A stretch of DNA of 64,000 nt from Caldicellulosiruptor bescii DSM 6725 (GCF_000022325.1 NC_012034.1:1983501-2047500), one strand, 5' to 3'. Counted from the first letter of the stretch, positions 9,684 through 18,557 are shown. The notes: generated by a model not told the origin, from the letters alone. Made by a program: numbers and translations.

Positions 9684-12600
9684 TTAATTTCTTTCTGCTT
9701 CTAACTCTCTCCCCACAAAATCGTTTCTCTTTGTATTTACTTTTATTATTACGTCATTATTGCTGATTTCTGACTCAAATGTCATGTTCAATTTGTATAA
9801 AACGTAAATTTTCCAAACTGTTTGATTTATGTCTTGCTCAACTGCAGTATATAAAACATTTTCTGAGTTAAATTTGATGGAATTAGAAGTTAGAAAAGCT
9901 GCATTCTGTGGTACTATTACAATCAGTAAACCATTGTCTTCAAATTTCAAGACTTGCACTTTATCACTTTCAACATTTTGTATTTTAATATATTCATCTT
10001 CTATTAAAATTTCACAGTGTTTCACCTCAAAAGTAAGTTTTATAACATTGTTTTCTGCGATTATTTGCCACAATGCATAAGCATGTTCTATGGATAAGAC
10101 AAGCACTTTTTCGTTAATTATATAGTCGATATTTCTAATAATTCTCCTTGATTCGGTATTCCAAACAATATTTTTATCCTTAGTTAATACTTCTCCTAAC
10201 AAGATTTCAAGTCTACCGTCAATTTTTTCAATCTTCTGAGGTTTAATTCCTCCTCTGTTAAAATACAAACTAACATGTACCAGTTCATCACTTTGTTCAT
10301 TAACTTCAACCTTTTCAAGAACAGGGCATTTTTCTATTACAAATAATATGTTACTCTCTTTCCTTTCTAAAGAGTATCTAATCTCGTCAGTAGTATCAAT
10401 TAATAGTTTATAACCATTTTCCTGAACTACTTGATACCTTTTGACAATCCCGGTTTGTAAATACTTGATCCCTTTTTCTATATAAATATCTCTCCTGTTC
10501 ACTTTAACAACCAACATGTTATTTTCTTCATTTTTTTCAATATCTATATCATCATAATTTATCAAAGGCAATTCAAATACAACCATATAATCTTCAATAA
10601 CTGGAGTAAATGTTACAACTTGTGCCTCAAACTCAACAATTATATCTGAATTTTCCAACCTTACATCAAAATCCTCTGCTTTACTAAAAATATTTATTAC
10701 AACATCTTCCTCCTGCTCATAAAACTCTATACGTTCAATACAGCCCTCTCTGAACTCAACTATTGGCTGTTCAATGTTGCACAATGAAGCAGTTAAAACT
10801 CTTATTGTAACAGCACCTTTTTCTTTGTCCCTTTCTGCAATATATTTTATTTCTCCTTCACCCTTGAGAGTTAAAAATGCCTTAGGACCACTTCCTTCAT
10901 ATTCAAATGCTTTGATTTTATTCAACTTTTTATATGGAATAACAAATAGATTTGTCGAATTTTTATCATTCGACAACGCAACTTCAATTTTGCTTTTGCT
11001 TTTGAGAACAATTGTTCCTATATATTTCATCCCTGTTTTCTCTACTTTTATGGAACTAAATGTATTATATTCTTCTTTGTCTAAAATAGGGTCTTTCAAT
11101 AAAATTACATATTTGTTATTAACTTGAAACTCGATTGTGTTTTGAATCTGGTTATGGTTAATTTCAATTTCTTCAGGAAGTATGTTTTGAAATACAATGC
11201 ATTCCTGAAACACATTATAGAGTATAAAAGCTTTTTTAGGCTTTATCGAAATAAATGTCTTGCCTTTTTCTTTTACTACTGAAATTCTTTTTACTGGTGA
11301 ATAAATAACAAGATACGATTGCCCCTTCTCCCTTTCTTCAACTATTTTAAGGCTTTCAAGATACTCCTCTTCAAATTCAAAGTTTTTCTCAAGTAACGAC
11401 TTTGATACATTATAACCTTGCAAATATACATAAGCAACACCATTCTCTGCATCATGTTCTAACACTACAGGTACACTATTTGAGTTTGTCACAAGTTCTA
11501 TTAATGTTTCCTGTTCAGAATGATGTACTACCACATCTTTCAAAATATTTACTTCCACAAATTTTATTCCAACCGATGTTCTTCCTTCAATAATTTCATA
11601 TCTTGCTTCCTTATATAAAACAATTTTCACATCATATCCGTTTGCACTCTTCTCTACTGTATATCTGTCTACTATTAAATCTTCTACTTTAGTTTCTCCC
11701 TCGTTATATACAACATCCTTAGTGGATATTCTAATGATGTATTCTTTCTCGGAAACAGTATCTACTTGAATATTAGAAGGTAGCACATTATCTATCATTA
11801 TGAATTTGTTATTTTTATTGTAAGAAATAACTCCTTTGCTCTTTTTGAAAATTATCGATATCTTTCCTTCCCTTTCACGTATATCAAATTTTTTAGCTTT
11901 AGTAAAAATCATAACGTATGCATTCTCATTTATTTCCTTTACTTCAACTTTCTCGATAAGACTATTCTCAAATATATATTCATGTTTGACACTCGACAAT
12001 ACAAAACATTCTTCGAGAGTAACTATTATTCCATTCCCTAATTTCATTCTACCTACATTGTAAGCTAATTCTTTATTTATACAAATTGAAAGAATATCTT
12101 CTCCACCCTTCTGCTCAAATTCTATATTAGTTACAACACCAACTTCTAACTCCTCACCTTTGTCTTCGTCGTAAAAAACACCTGTAGTACTTCCTTCTTT
12201 TTCATCCTCAAGAAACTCATCTGACACACCTACCTCTGTCTCTATCAAATCTGAAACTGTTTCGCTGATTTCTTGCTGATTATTTGTTTCATTTCTTTTT
12301 TCTGAGAGATCTTGGGTCAATTCTGAAGTATTTAAATTTTCAGTTGTATCAATTTTACTTTTACTATCTTTACTTTCAACTTTTGCAAATTTATCTATTT
12401 TAGCAACTTCTTCATTTTTGCTTTCATTCTCTACACCAAGTGTTTCAATTCTTGCTTGACTTAATTCTTTCTGACTTATACTTTTCTCGTCAGTCATATT
12501 TCTTTCAATTTGAGACAACGCTTGAATATTTTTTTCTACTTTCTTCAGAACCTCTTCAACTTTTTCACGGGAAAATGGTTTTGTGATATAATTTGTTGCT

Positions 12601-12884
12601 CCAACTTTCATCGCCTCTTTTACAACCTCATGATTACTAATTGCTGTAATCATTACAACCTGCGTAGAGGATGAAATTTCTTTTATCTTTTTTAAGAGTT
12701 CTAATCCACTCATATCCGGCAAAGTAATATCTAAAGTCACTACATCAGGTCTGTATTCTTTAACCATTCTTAAAGCTTCGTTTCCACTTGAAGCTTCTCC
12801 CACTACTTCTTCTCCTAATTCTTGTAATATTCCCCTTAAAACCTTTCGTATAAAAACAGCATCATCCACAATTAAGATTTTCAC
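9684..12884 (-). CDS. CheY-like receiver fused to a long AMIN-like beta-repeat region
   Basis: A 1066-residue protein. Residues 1-120 are a complete receiver domain: acidic pocket D7-D8, phospho-acceptor D52 in VVTLDITLPD, T80 and K102 in ITKPF. A low-complexity Ser/Glu/Lys linker (about 125-255) follows. The remaining 800 residues are beta-strand-rich and divide into about eight units of 95-105 residues with alternating charged and aliphatic residues. These resemble the AMIN domains of PilQ and amidases, though the match is by pattern only. There is no signal peptide or membrane helix, so the protein should be cytoplasmic, whereas AMIN domains normally act outside the membrane. It lies just upstream of pilB, so a pilus-related signalling scaffold is the best inference. 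Confidence 0.7.
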   Translation of the reverse strand: MKILIVDDAVFIRKVLRGILQELGEEVVGEASSGNEALRMVKEYRPDVVTLDITLPDMSGLELLKKIKEISSSTQVVMITAISNHEVVKEAMKVGATNYITKPFSREKVEEVLKKVEKNIQALSQIERNMTDEKSISQKELSQARIETLGVENESKNEEVAKIDKFAKVESKDSKSKIDTTENLNTSELTQDLSEKRNETNNQQEISETVSDLIETEVGVSDEFLEDEKEGSTTGVFYDEDKGEELEVGVVTNIEFEQKGGEDILSICINKELAYNVGRMKLGNGIIVTLEECFVLSSVKHEYIFENSLIEKVEVKEINENAYVMIFTKAKKFDIREREGKISIIFKKSKGVISYNKNNKFIMIDNVLPSNIQVDTVSEKEYIIRISTKDVVYNEGETKVEDLIVDRYTVEKSANGYDVKIVLYKEARYEIIEGRTSVGIKFVEVNILKDVVVHHSEQETLIELVTNSNSVPVVLEHDAENGVAYVYLQGYNVSKSLLEKNFEFEEEYLESLKIVEEREKGQSYLVIYSPVKRISVVKEKGKTFISIKPKKAFILYNVFQECIVFQNILPEEIEINHNQIQNTIEFQVNNKYVILLKDPILDKEEYNTFSSIKVEKTGMKYIGTIVLKSKSKIEVALSNDKNSTNLFVIPYKKLNKIKAFEYEGSGPKAFLTLKGEGEIKYIAERDKEKGAVTIRVLTASLCNIEQPIVEFREGCIERIEFYEQEEDVVINIFSKAEDFDVRLENSDIIVEFEAQVVTFTPVIEDYMVVFELPLINYDDIDIEKNEENNMLVVKVNRRDIYIEKGIKYLQTGIVKRYQVVQENGYKLLIDTTDEIRYSLERKESNILFVIEKCPVLEKVEVNEQSDELVHVSLYFNRGGIKPQKIEKIDGRLEILLGEVLTKDKNIVWNTESRRIIRNIDYIINEKVLVLSIEHAYALWQIIAENNVIKLTFEVKHCEILIEDEYIKIQNVESDKVQVLKFEDNGLLIVIVPQNAAFLTSNSIKFNSENVLYTAVEQDINQTVWKIYVLYKLNMTFESEISNNDVIIKVNTKRNDFVGRELEAERN

Positions 12885-12923
12885 TCTGATACACCTACCC
12901 CTCTATTTGAACTTTCGGTTATT

Positions 12924-13127
12924 TTAATTCTTATCTTTCAGAAGATCTCTTATTTTATCATACGTTATAAACTTTTTACCTAATATTATTCCAACAATGA
13001 CAACTACTGTTATCAGTATAGCTTTGACAATTCCAACTTCTAAAATAAACAGAATCAAAATAAGAGCTAAAGCTCCGCCTACCAACATTCCCACATTTTC
13101 TTTTATGAATTTTTCTAATTTATTCAA
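12924..13127 (-). CDS. Small two-helix membrane protein (DUF2273-like)
   Basis: A 67-residue protein with two membrane helices (about residues 13-31 and 34-52) separated by a short turn and followed by a basic GKKFITYDKIRDLLKDKN tail. It resembles the small DUF2273 membrane proteins of Firmicutes. The start is a TTG preceded by GGGGG and AGGTGA. It is the first gene after the operon promoter and precedes the receiver/AMIN-like gene by 39 bases. Its role is unknown. Confidence 0.65.
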   Translation of the reverse strand: MNKLEKFIKENVGMLVGGALALILILFILEVGIVKAILITVVVIVGIILGKKFITYDKIRDLLKDKN

Positions 13128-13206
13128 TCACCTGTACCCCCTCGAATATTTTTCATATATTTTTGTGAACCTTTTGCAAATAAATTTACACATTTTCTTA
13201 CTTTTT

Positions 13207-13235
13207 ATTATACTATGGTTAAATTAATTGTGCAA
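13207..13235 (-). promoter_or_regulatory. Sigma-A promoter of the pilus/competence operon
   Basis: On the minus strand, TTGCAC (-35), a 17-base spacer and a perfect TATAAT (-10). Transcription would begin near 13200, about 70 bases before the first start codon. No comparable promoter was noticed between the downstream genes, which are tightly packed, so this one may drive the whole 13-kb cluster. Confidence 0.65.
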
Positions 13236-13426
13236 TTAAAAAAAATTTGTGAGATCTCGAATAGGTGTAGAGATATCTACCACAGCGAAAGAATGTGCGA
13301 AAATAGTGAGGAGAAACTCATAAAAAGAATTGAGGCTGCCTCCATCCTGTTTGATATAATTAAAAAGTGTAATCTCCCATTCAAAAGAAAAATCAAAAAA
13401 CTACCAGGATGGGAGGACAGCCTACT

Positions 13427-14328
13427 ATGAATATTATATCATATCATGAAATGAGAAAAATATCTCCCGAAAAAGCAAGGGAATTAATCCGAAAAGTGTT
13501 TGAAAATAATAACAAAAACGTATCAAGAACTGCTAAAATATTAGGTGTATCAAGACATACTGTCAGAAGAGCAATATATGGTCCCCTTGAGGATAAATCA
13601 AGAAAACCTAAAACTTGCCCCAGAAAACTTTCTACTGAACTTGAAAATCTCATTATCGAGGAATCTAAAAGAACTGGCTTCAGATACAGACGTTTGTCTC
13701 TTTACCTGCTCAGAAAATATGGTATTAAAATAAGCGAAAATACAATAAAGTCTATTCTCAAAAGAAATGCTATACCAAAAAAATCAAGAAAGACAAAAAA
13801 GGGTGAAAGAAGTTTGTACGATTATGAAGCCCTCATTCCATTTTCTGAATTTCAACTTGATACAAAACATCTTTTAGATAAAGACAGTCTTCCTGAAGAG
13901 GTATATGAACATATGAAAAAACACAATTTACCTTGCTATGAGCGGAACATGATAGATATTGCAACAAGAGTAAAACATCTTATGGGATTAATTGAAAATT
14001 TACATAGAGCAGATGACAAATATTTTTTAATGATTCATGCCGAAAGATGTAAAAACAAAATGACTTTATTCAACGAGCTCAAAGGTGGCAGGATACGTGG
14101 AACTTTTTTAGACCTCATAATGGTAAAGGTATGAATGGGAGGACACCATTTGAAAAATTCATAGATTCTAAAACTCTGGTCTCCTCCCATGTGTTTCAGT
14201 TCCCTACTTTACTTCTTGAAGACTTATTAAAGAAAGTAGGAACTTTTTATTCTCTATTCTGTAATAAATTAGGTGGTAAATATGTCTTCACCAAATGCCT
14301 TTTTGATGAACAAAAAGTGGACATTTGA
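13427..14328 (+). pseudogene. Decayed DDE transposase (IS481-like), internal deletion plus frameshift
   Basis: The first part, from the ATG at 13427 (GGGAGG 10 bases upstream), has a helix-turn-helix (VSRTAKILGVSRHTVRRAI) and the start of an rve integrase core including QLDTKH with the first catalytic Asp. After about residue 220 the sequence jumps to the C-terminal end. In another frame from 14101 it reads NFFRPHNGKGMNGRTPFEKF, the usual end of such transposases. The middle of the catalytic domain, including the expected second Asp and Glu, is missing and the two parts are out of frame. Clear terminal inverted repeats were not found. The family name is by motif. Confidence 0.75.
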
Positions 14329-14569
14329 AAATAGAACAAAAGGACGTATAATAATACTAAAAGTAGCAAAGTCCGCCATTACAAATATTATCTCATTGCT
14401 ACTCTCAATTGTAATTATAAAACTTTCAAGGCTATATCTGTCAAATTCAATTATAATTACAAAAATATTTGCAACTTTATGTGCTCAAGTAGTAAACCAT
14501 ATTTTATATAAAATCTGGGTGATTACTAAAATGGAGACAAATAATGAAAGTATTCATAAAAACATGTAA
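14273..14569 (+). CDS. Uncertain small membrane ORF
   Basis: An open frame of 98 codons (an inner ATG at 14306 gives 87) overlapping the end of the transposase remnant in another frame. It contains two hydrophobic stretches (ITNIISLLLSIVIIKL and IIITKIFATLCAQVV). No good Shine-Dalgarno is seen and the composition is that of AT-rich DNA generally. It may be chance. It overlaps the 34-codon ORF at 14544. Confidence 0.22.
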   Translation: MVNMSSPNAFLMNKKWTFENRTKGRIIILKVAKSAITNIISLLLSIVIIKLSRLYLSNSIIITKIFATLCAQVVNHILYKIWVITKMETNNESIHKNM

Positions 14570-14648
14570 AAATATTTTTGAGTACATTGTTGTTTTATTA
14601 CTGGTATTTCTCTTTTTGTTATCTTATTACTATAGATTTTTGCTCTAA
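14544..14648 (+). CDS. Possible 34-residue single-helix membrane peptide
   Basis: An ATG preceded at 9 bases by GGAGA opens a 34-codon frame encoding MKVFIKTCKN, one long hydrophobic helix and YYYRFLL. A basic N-terminus, one transmembrane helix and no more is the pattern of small membrane peptides, including type I toxins. No antisense RNA partner could be established by eye. It lies beside a decayed transposon. Confidence 0.3.
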   Translation: MKVFIKTCKNIFEYIVVLLLVFLFLLSYYYRFLL

Positions 14649-14870
14649 CAAGAAAAAGTTTTAGGATATAGTTCCCGAAAGTGTTAATATTCTGTGTTTT
14701 CAGGGGATGTAATAGCTTGTTGAAAAAATGATTTTCCAATAATATAAAGGTTATTGCAAATTATATTAACATATTTGGGAGAAATATGCGACTTATCGTT
14801 TTTTGTTACATACCTCTCTTAATTGAGCAACCCACTTCCAACTTACATCCCTCTTATATGTCTTAATAAC

Positions 14871-15737
14871 CTACCCTATAACCTTATATATTCCCAAGCC
14901 AAAATTTTTCTCGGTATCATTTAGGATTTCAAGTAAAAAATTTGGAGAAAGATTTACAATATCAAACCAAATCATTTCAGCTTCAATTGCTTGGTATACA
15001 AGCATCTTAAGTCCATTTTCAATCTTTATCCCCTTTTTTTCAGCTTCTTTTAAAAAAGCAGTTTTAAGAGGATTATATATCATATCATATACAAAAACTG
15101 GTACACCAGCCACATAGTTTTCAAAGTCAAAAGGACTGCTTTCAATATTCGGAAACATTCCCACAGATGTTGTGTTAATAATTATATCGTATTTAAATTC
15201 ATATCTTCTTAGCCATTCTACTGGAAGGATTTTTAAAATGTCTTGAAAAACCTCTTTTAACTTTTCTGCCTTTTCATATGTCCTGTTTGCAACAAATACT
15301 TCTTTTGCTCCCATCCTGTAAAGTCCATAGATGCAAGCTTTTGCTGCACCACCGCTACCGAGTACCAATATCTTCTTGTCTTTCACATCAACCCCCCTAT
15401 CCTCCAAGCTTCTTTTAAAACCTATCCAGTCTGTATTGTAAGCCAAAAGCTTCCCATCTTCTTTTTTCACAGTGTTTGCCGCTTTTATTATTCTGACATC
15501 TTCTGAGACTTCATCACAAAACTCTAAAATATCTTCCTTGTATGGAATTGTTATGTTAAATCCAACAACATCCTCATCTTTTCTCACCATCTCAACAAAT
15601 TCTTTTAGCATTTCAGTGTCAAGAAGTTCTAAATTTGAATAAATTGCATCAATGTCAAACTCAGATAGAATCCTGTTATGAATAAAAGGTGAAATTGAGT
15701 GTTTTAAGCTCTTGCCAATCAAAAAAAGCTTTTTCAT
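14871..15737 (-). CDS. aroE: Shikimate dehydrogenase
   Basis: A 288-residue NADP-dependent enzyme reducing 3-dehydroshikimate to shikimate in aromatic amino-acid synthesis. The N-terminal substrate domain has SLKHSISPFIHN and FNITIPYK with the catalytic Lys. The nucleotide-binding glycine loop is LGSGGAAKA (about residue 127). Asn and Asp of the active site are present in AANTVK and YNTDWIGF. It overlaps yqeG by 4 bases (ATGA), so the two are co-translated, an arrangement known in Firmicutes. Confidence 0.95.
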   Translation of the reverse strand: MKKLFLIGKSLKHSISPFIHNRILSEFDIDAIYSNLELLDTEMLKEFVEMVRKDEDVVGFNITIPYKEDILEFCDEVSEDVRIIKAANTVKKEDGKLLAYNTDWIGFKRSLEDRGVDVKDKKILVLGSGGAAKACIYGLYRMGAKEVFVANRTYEKAEKLKEVFQDILKILPVEWLRRYEFKYDIIINTTSVGMFPNIESSPFDFENYVAGVPVFVYDMIYNPLKTAFLKEAEKKGIKIENGLKMLVYQAIEAEMIWFDIVNLSPNFLLEILNDTEKNFGLGIYKVIG

Positions 15738-16276
15738 TCCCTCTCATCCTTTTCGTAGTACTTTAATATTTTCTTTTCAAAAATCCTGTTTATCCTTGTT
15801 ACAAAAAACTCCTTTTCTTTCATTGGCCTTACCAAAATCACAAAGAGTTTTAACCTTTTTGCACCTATGACATCTGTAAAAAACTGGTCACCTATCACAG
15901 CTGTTTGATGATTTTTCTTGCCCTGATGAAGCAACTGCGATGCTTTTAAAAATCCAGATTTCAAAGGCTTTTTAGCATTATAGATGGCAGGAATGCCAAG
16001 CATACTTTCTATTTTTTTTACTCTATCTTTCTGGTTGTTCGAAACAAGGCAAATTTTAAATCCCATCTTTTGAGCCTTTTCAAGCCACTCAATAATCTCG
16101 TCTCTTACCTCAAATTCACCCCACGCAACTATGGTGTTGTCTATGTCGATAATGAGATAGTTTATTCCTTTTTTTATAAGAGTTTCAAGGTCAATATCCA
16201 ATATACTTTTGCATATCATATCAGGCTTGAACTTTTTTAGCATCTTCTCTGCCCTTTCTCTCCCTTTTACCATCAA
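15734..16276 (-). CDS. yqeG: YqeG family HAD IIIA-type phosphatase
   Basis: A 180-residue HAD-superfamily hydrolase. Motif I is DIDNTIVAW (two Asp, about residues 44-46), motif II is CLVSNN, motif III Lys is in KKPLKSG, and motif IV is AVIGDQFFTDV. The short insert and the N-terminal LKKFKPD segment fit the YqeG family. Its substrate is not known to me. A later Met at about residue 13 is an alternative start. Confidence 0.88.
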   Translation of the reverse strand: MMVKGRERAEKMLKKFKPDMICKSILDIDLETLIKKGINYLIIDIDNTIVAWGEFEVRDEIIEWLEKAQKMGFKICLVSNNQKDRVKKIESMLGIPAIYNAKKPLKSGFLKASQLLHQGKKNHQTAVIGDQFFTDVIGAKRLKLFVILVRPMKEKEFFVTRINRIFEKKILKYYEKDERE

Positions 16277-16325
16277 AAAATTGTCAAAGAAAAAATGAAT
16301 TTACACAACTTTTTTGTTTTTTGAT

Positions 16326-16355
16326 TTGTGAAAATACAACCTGATAAGGTATAAT
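16326..16355 (+). promoter_or_regulatory. Promoter of the mutarotase-like gene
   Basis: TTGTGA, an 18-base spacer and a perfect TATAAT. The predicted start of transcription is about 55 bases before the ATG at 16418. The region up to yqeG is divergent and otherwise featureless. Confidence 0.5.
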
Positions 16356-16417
16356 TTAATTATATTCTAACCCTGTATATTTTTCAAAATAAATTGAGAA
16401 GGGGGAAAAGGTTAAAA

Positions 16418-17317
16418 ATGGTTGAGGTAAAAAAAGTCGAATATATGGGCTGGGAAAACTGTTATAAAATCTCTAACGGCAAAGTTGAAGCGATTGTCAC
16501 AACAGATGTGGGTCCAAGAATAATTCATTTTTCATTTGAAGGTGACAAAAATGTCTTTTGCGTGGTAGAAGAACAGGCAGGAAAAGTTGGGGGTGATGAG
16601 TGGAGAATATATGGCGGAACAAGACTGTGGCACAGTCCGGAAGTTATTGAGCGCACATATTTCCCTGATAACCAAAAAATTGATTTTGAAATTGTTGAAA
16701 ACGGTATAATTCTAAAACAGCCCACAGAAACCACTACATTTTTGCAAAAAACTATTGAACTTAAGTTTCACCCAACCGAACCAGAAGCTTATGTAACGTA
16801 TAAAATCAAGAACAATGGTCTTTTTGAAGTTAAGTTCGCAATTTGGGCGCTTTCTGTAATGGCACCTGGTGGAGTTGAGGTCATGCCAATTCCAAAGATT
16901 GATACTGGACTTTTGCCAAGCTATTCTCTGGTCATGTGGCCATACACAAAACTTAACGACCACAGAGTCTTGTGGGGAGAGGATTTTATTATTCTAAAAC
17001 AGGACAAAAACTGCAAGCCACCGTTTAAGATTGGATATCCAAATTTGGATGGATGGGCTTGTTATTTAAACGATGGAAACTTGTTTATAAAACAATACAA
17101 ACACATAGACGGTGCAGAGTACCCTGACTTTGGATGTTCTTACGAAACATATACAACCGATTTCATGCTTGAGATGGAAACTTTAAGTCCACTTTACCTT
17201 GTTGCACCGGGCGAAGAAATTTCTCATAATGAGGTTTGGCAGCTCAAGAAAGTTGACGCTACCATTGAAAACGAGGAAGATGTCAAAAACCTGATTTTGC
17301 CTTTGATAAAAAAGTAA
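16418..17317 (+). CDS. Galactose-mutarotase-like/DUF4380-type protein
   Basis: About 299 residues, all beta, with an N-terminus (YKISNGKVEAIVTTDVGPRI) resembling aldose-1-epimerase-like carbohydrate-binding folds, followed by GGTRLWHSPE and a C-terminal APGEEISHNEVWQL segment typical of mutarotase-fold proteins. An in-frame TTG at 16394 would add eight residues. The ATG at 16418 is preferred because AAAAGG lies six bases before it. There is no signal peptide, so it should act on sugars or sugar phosphates in the cytoplasm. The true substrate is unknown. Monocistronic, with its own promoter and terminator. Confidence 0.65.
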   Translation: MVEVKKVEYMGWENCYKISNGKVEAIVTTDVGPRIIHFSFEGDKNVFCVVEEQAGKVGGDEWRIYGGTRLWHSPEVIERTYFPDNQKIDFEIVENGIILKQPTETTTFLQKTIELKFHPTEPEAYVTYKIKNNGLFEVKFAIWALSVMAPGGVEVMPIPKIDTGLLPSYSLVMWPYTKLNDHRVLWGEDFIILKQDKNCKPPFKIGYPNLDGWACYLNDGNLFIKQYKHIDGAEYPDFGCSYETYTTDFMLEMETLSPLYLVAPGEEISHNEVWQLKKVDATIENEEDVKNLILPLIKK

Positions 17318-17336
17318 AAAGCACTTTTAAACTTGA

Positions 17337-17380
17337 AAGGGGCTTCTTCCTTTCTGATTTTCAGGAAAAAGCCCCTTTTT
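17337..17380 (+). terminator. Rho-independent terminator
   Basis: GGGGCTTCTTCCT pairs with AGGAAAAAGCCCC around a short loop (one mismatch), followed by TTTTT. It ends the mutarotase-like transcript five bases before the stop codon of the convergent NlpC/P60 gene. Confidence 0.85.
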
Positions 17381-17384
17381 ACTT

Positions 17385-18344
17385 TCATCTTATGACTCTT
17401 TTTGCCATCATAAAAAATCTTCCATAATATGAATTTAGGTCAGTTTCTGTTACACGTCCCCTTGCACTTGATGCATGAATGAACTTGCCACCGCCTAAAT
17501 ATATGCCAACATGATTTATATAATTTTTCCCGCCATCTGTGTCAAAGAAAAGCAAATCTCCCGGTTTAATTTCACTATATGAAACTCTCACACCATTTGT
17601 TTTTGCCATGTCAGCTGCTGTTCTTTCTAAATTTATTCCAAAGTTTTTGAACACAAACTGAACAAATCCTGAACAGTCAAAACCAGTTGATGGCGATGTT
17701 CCACCGTATGAGTATCTTATACCACGAAATCTTTGAGCAAACTCCAAAATTCTCTGTGCCAAGCTAAGATTTGTAAAAGTTTCTGCTTGACTTCTTTCAA
17801 ACCCACCACGTGACACTGTTTTTGATACAAGCTGCGATGGCATCTTCAAAAGGTAATAAGCCATATATCCTACTGTGCCATCAAGCGTCTTTACCTTCAC
17901 CCAGCCATTTTGTTCTCTTGACAGGACATACACCTTGCTACCATTTTTTAATGTCTTTAGCACCTTTGATGTGGTTGACATATCACTTCTTAAGCGCGCA
18001 TTGTCTTTTAAAACTGTAGCTTGCGCAGCTTTAGCAGCCGTTTTTGCAACACTTGCCCTTGAAGTATTTGAAACTGCACTCCTTTTTTCATTTGTAATAG
18101 TTATGTAATCAGACTTTACATACCCAACAATTCCATCATACGAAATCTTTACCCATCCACCTGCATTTGACAAAACTTGGGCTTTAAACCCTTTGGGGAA
18201 AACTCCTAAAATCTTACTACTTGTTGAAGGTGCGCTTCTTATATTTATTGTAGATTTTGCCTGGGCTGACTGGGCAAAGACCTTTGCAGAAAAAAACATC
18301 AAAAAAATTCCAAGAATTATAGCTATTAAACTTTTTAGATTCAT
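17385..18344 (-). CDS. Secreted NlpC/P60 cell-wall endopeptidase with two SH3 domains
   Basis: A 319-residue protein. Residues 1-24 form a signal peptide (cleavage after VFAQ or nearby). Two bacterial SH3 repeats (about 27-80 and 105-165) would bind the wall. The NlpC/P60 catalytic domain spans about 190-319, with the nucleophile Cys in GFDCSGFVQF, His in NHVGIYLGGG and a further polar residue in FIHASS. It should cleave peptidoglycan stem peptides. A cyclic-di-AMP riboswitch precedes it, a known pairing for wall hydrolases, and AAGGGAG lies just before the ATG. Confidence 0.92.
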   Translation of the reverse strand: MNLKSLIAIILGIFLMFFSAKVFAQSAQAKSTINIRSAPSTSSKILGVFPKGFKAQVLSNAGGWVKISYDGIVGYVKSDYITITNEKRSAVSNTSRASVAKTAAKAAQATVLKDNARLRSDMSTTSKVLKTLKNGSKVYVLSREQNGWVKVKTLDGTVGYMAYYLLKMPSQLVSKTVSRGGFERSQAETFTNLSLAQRILEFAQRFRGIRYSYGGTSPSTGFDCSGFVQFVFKNFGINLERTAADMAKTNGVRVSYSEIKPGDLLFFDTDGGKNYINHVGIYLGGGKFIHASSARGRVTETDLNSYYGRFFMMAKRVIR

Positions 18345-18362
18345 ACAAAAACTCCCTTCTTG

Positions 18363-18501
18363 AGGCTTACGGGATTAGCTGACGGGTTCGGGACAAGAAG
18401 GCTATCCCTACGGCAAATTCTTTTTTGCCGATTCACCCCTGAATTACTTTGGTTCTCCCGCTGTCTGAGCAATTTTTACAATTTGCTCAGACATTCAGCC
18501 T
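18363..18501 (-). promoter_or_regulatory. Cyclic-di-AMP riboswitch (ydaO-yuaA type)
   Basis: Minus-strand leader with the conserved segments of the ydaO class in order: GCGGGAGAACCAA, GGGGTGAATC, TAGGGATAGCC, and CCGAACCCGTCAGCTAA with CGTAAGCC. P1 is closed by AGGCT at the 5' end and AGCCT at the 3' end. A variable arm GTCTGAGCAA/TTGCTCAGAC forms a perfect hairpin. The class binds cyclic-di-AMP and usually turns wall-hydrolase and osmolyte genes off. P1 ends only about five bases from the Shine-Dalgarno and there is no separate terminator hairpin, so translational or P1-coupled control is likely (inference). Confidence 0.93.
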
Positions 18502-18527
18502 ATGAAGTTTATTATTTTGATGGTATT

Positions 18528-18557
18528 ATTTTATTACAAGTAACTTTATTCTGTCAA
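18528..18557 (-). promoter_or_regulatory. Promoter of the riboswitch/NlpC transcript
   Basis: Minus strand: perfect TTGACA, an 18-base spacer and TAAAAT. Transcription would start near 18521, about 20 bases before the riboswitch P1 stem. Confidence 0.6.

Noticed and set aside
11836-12063. Several 60-120 codon plus-strand frames opposite the receiver/AMIN-like gene
   Set aside because: They are reflections of AT-rich coding sequence on the other strand, without ribosome-binding sites or motifs.
13215-13430. A 71-codon plus-strand frame before the transposase remnant
   Set aside because: It overlaps the -35/-10 region of the minus-strand pilus operon promoter, has no good Shine-Dalgarno and no recognisable motif.
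13409-14146. TGGGAGGACA direct repeats at both ends of the transposase remnant
   Set aside because: The second copy is coding sequence for the transposase C-terminus (NGRTP), so the match is probably chance and not a target duplication.
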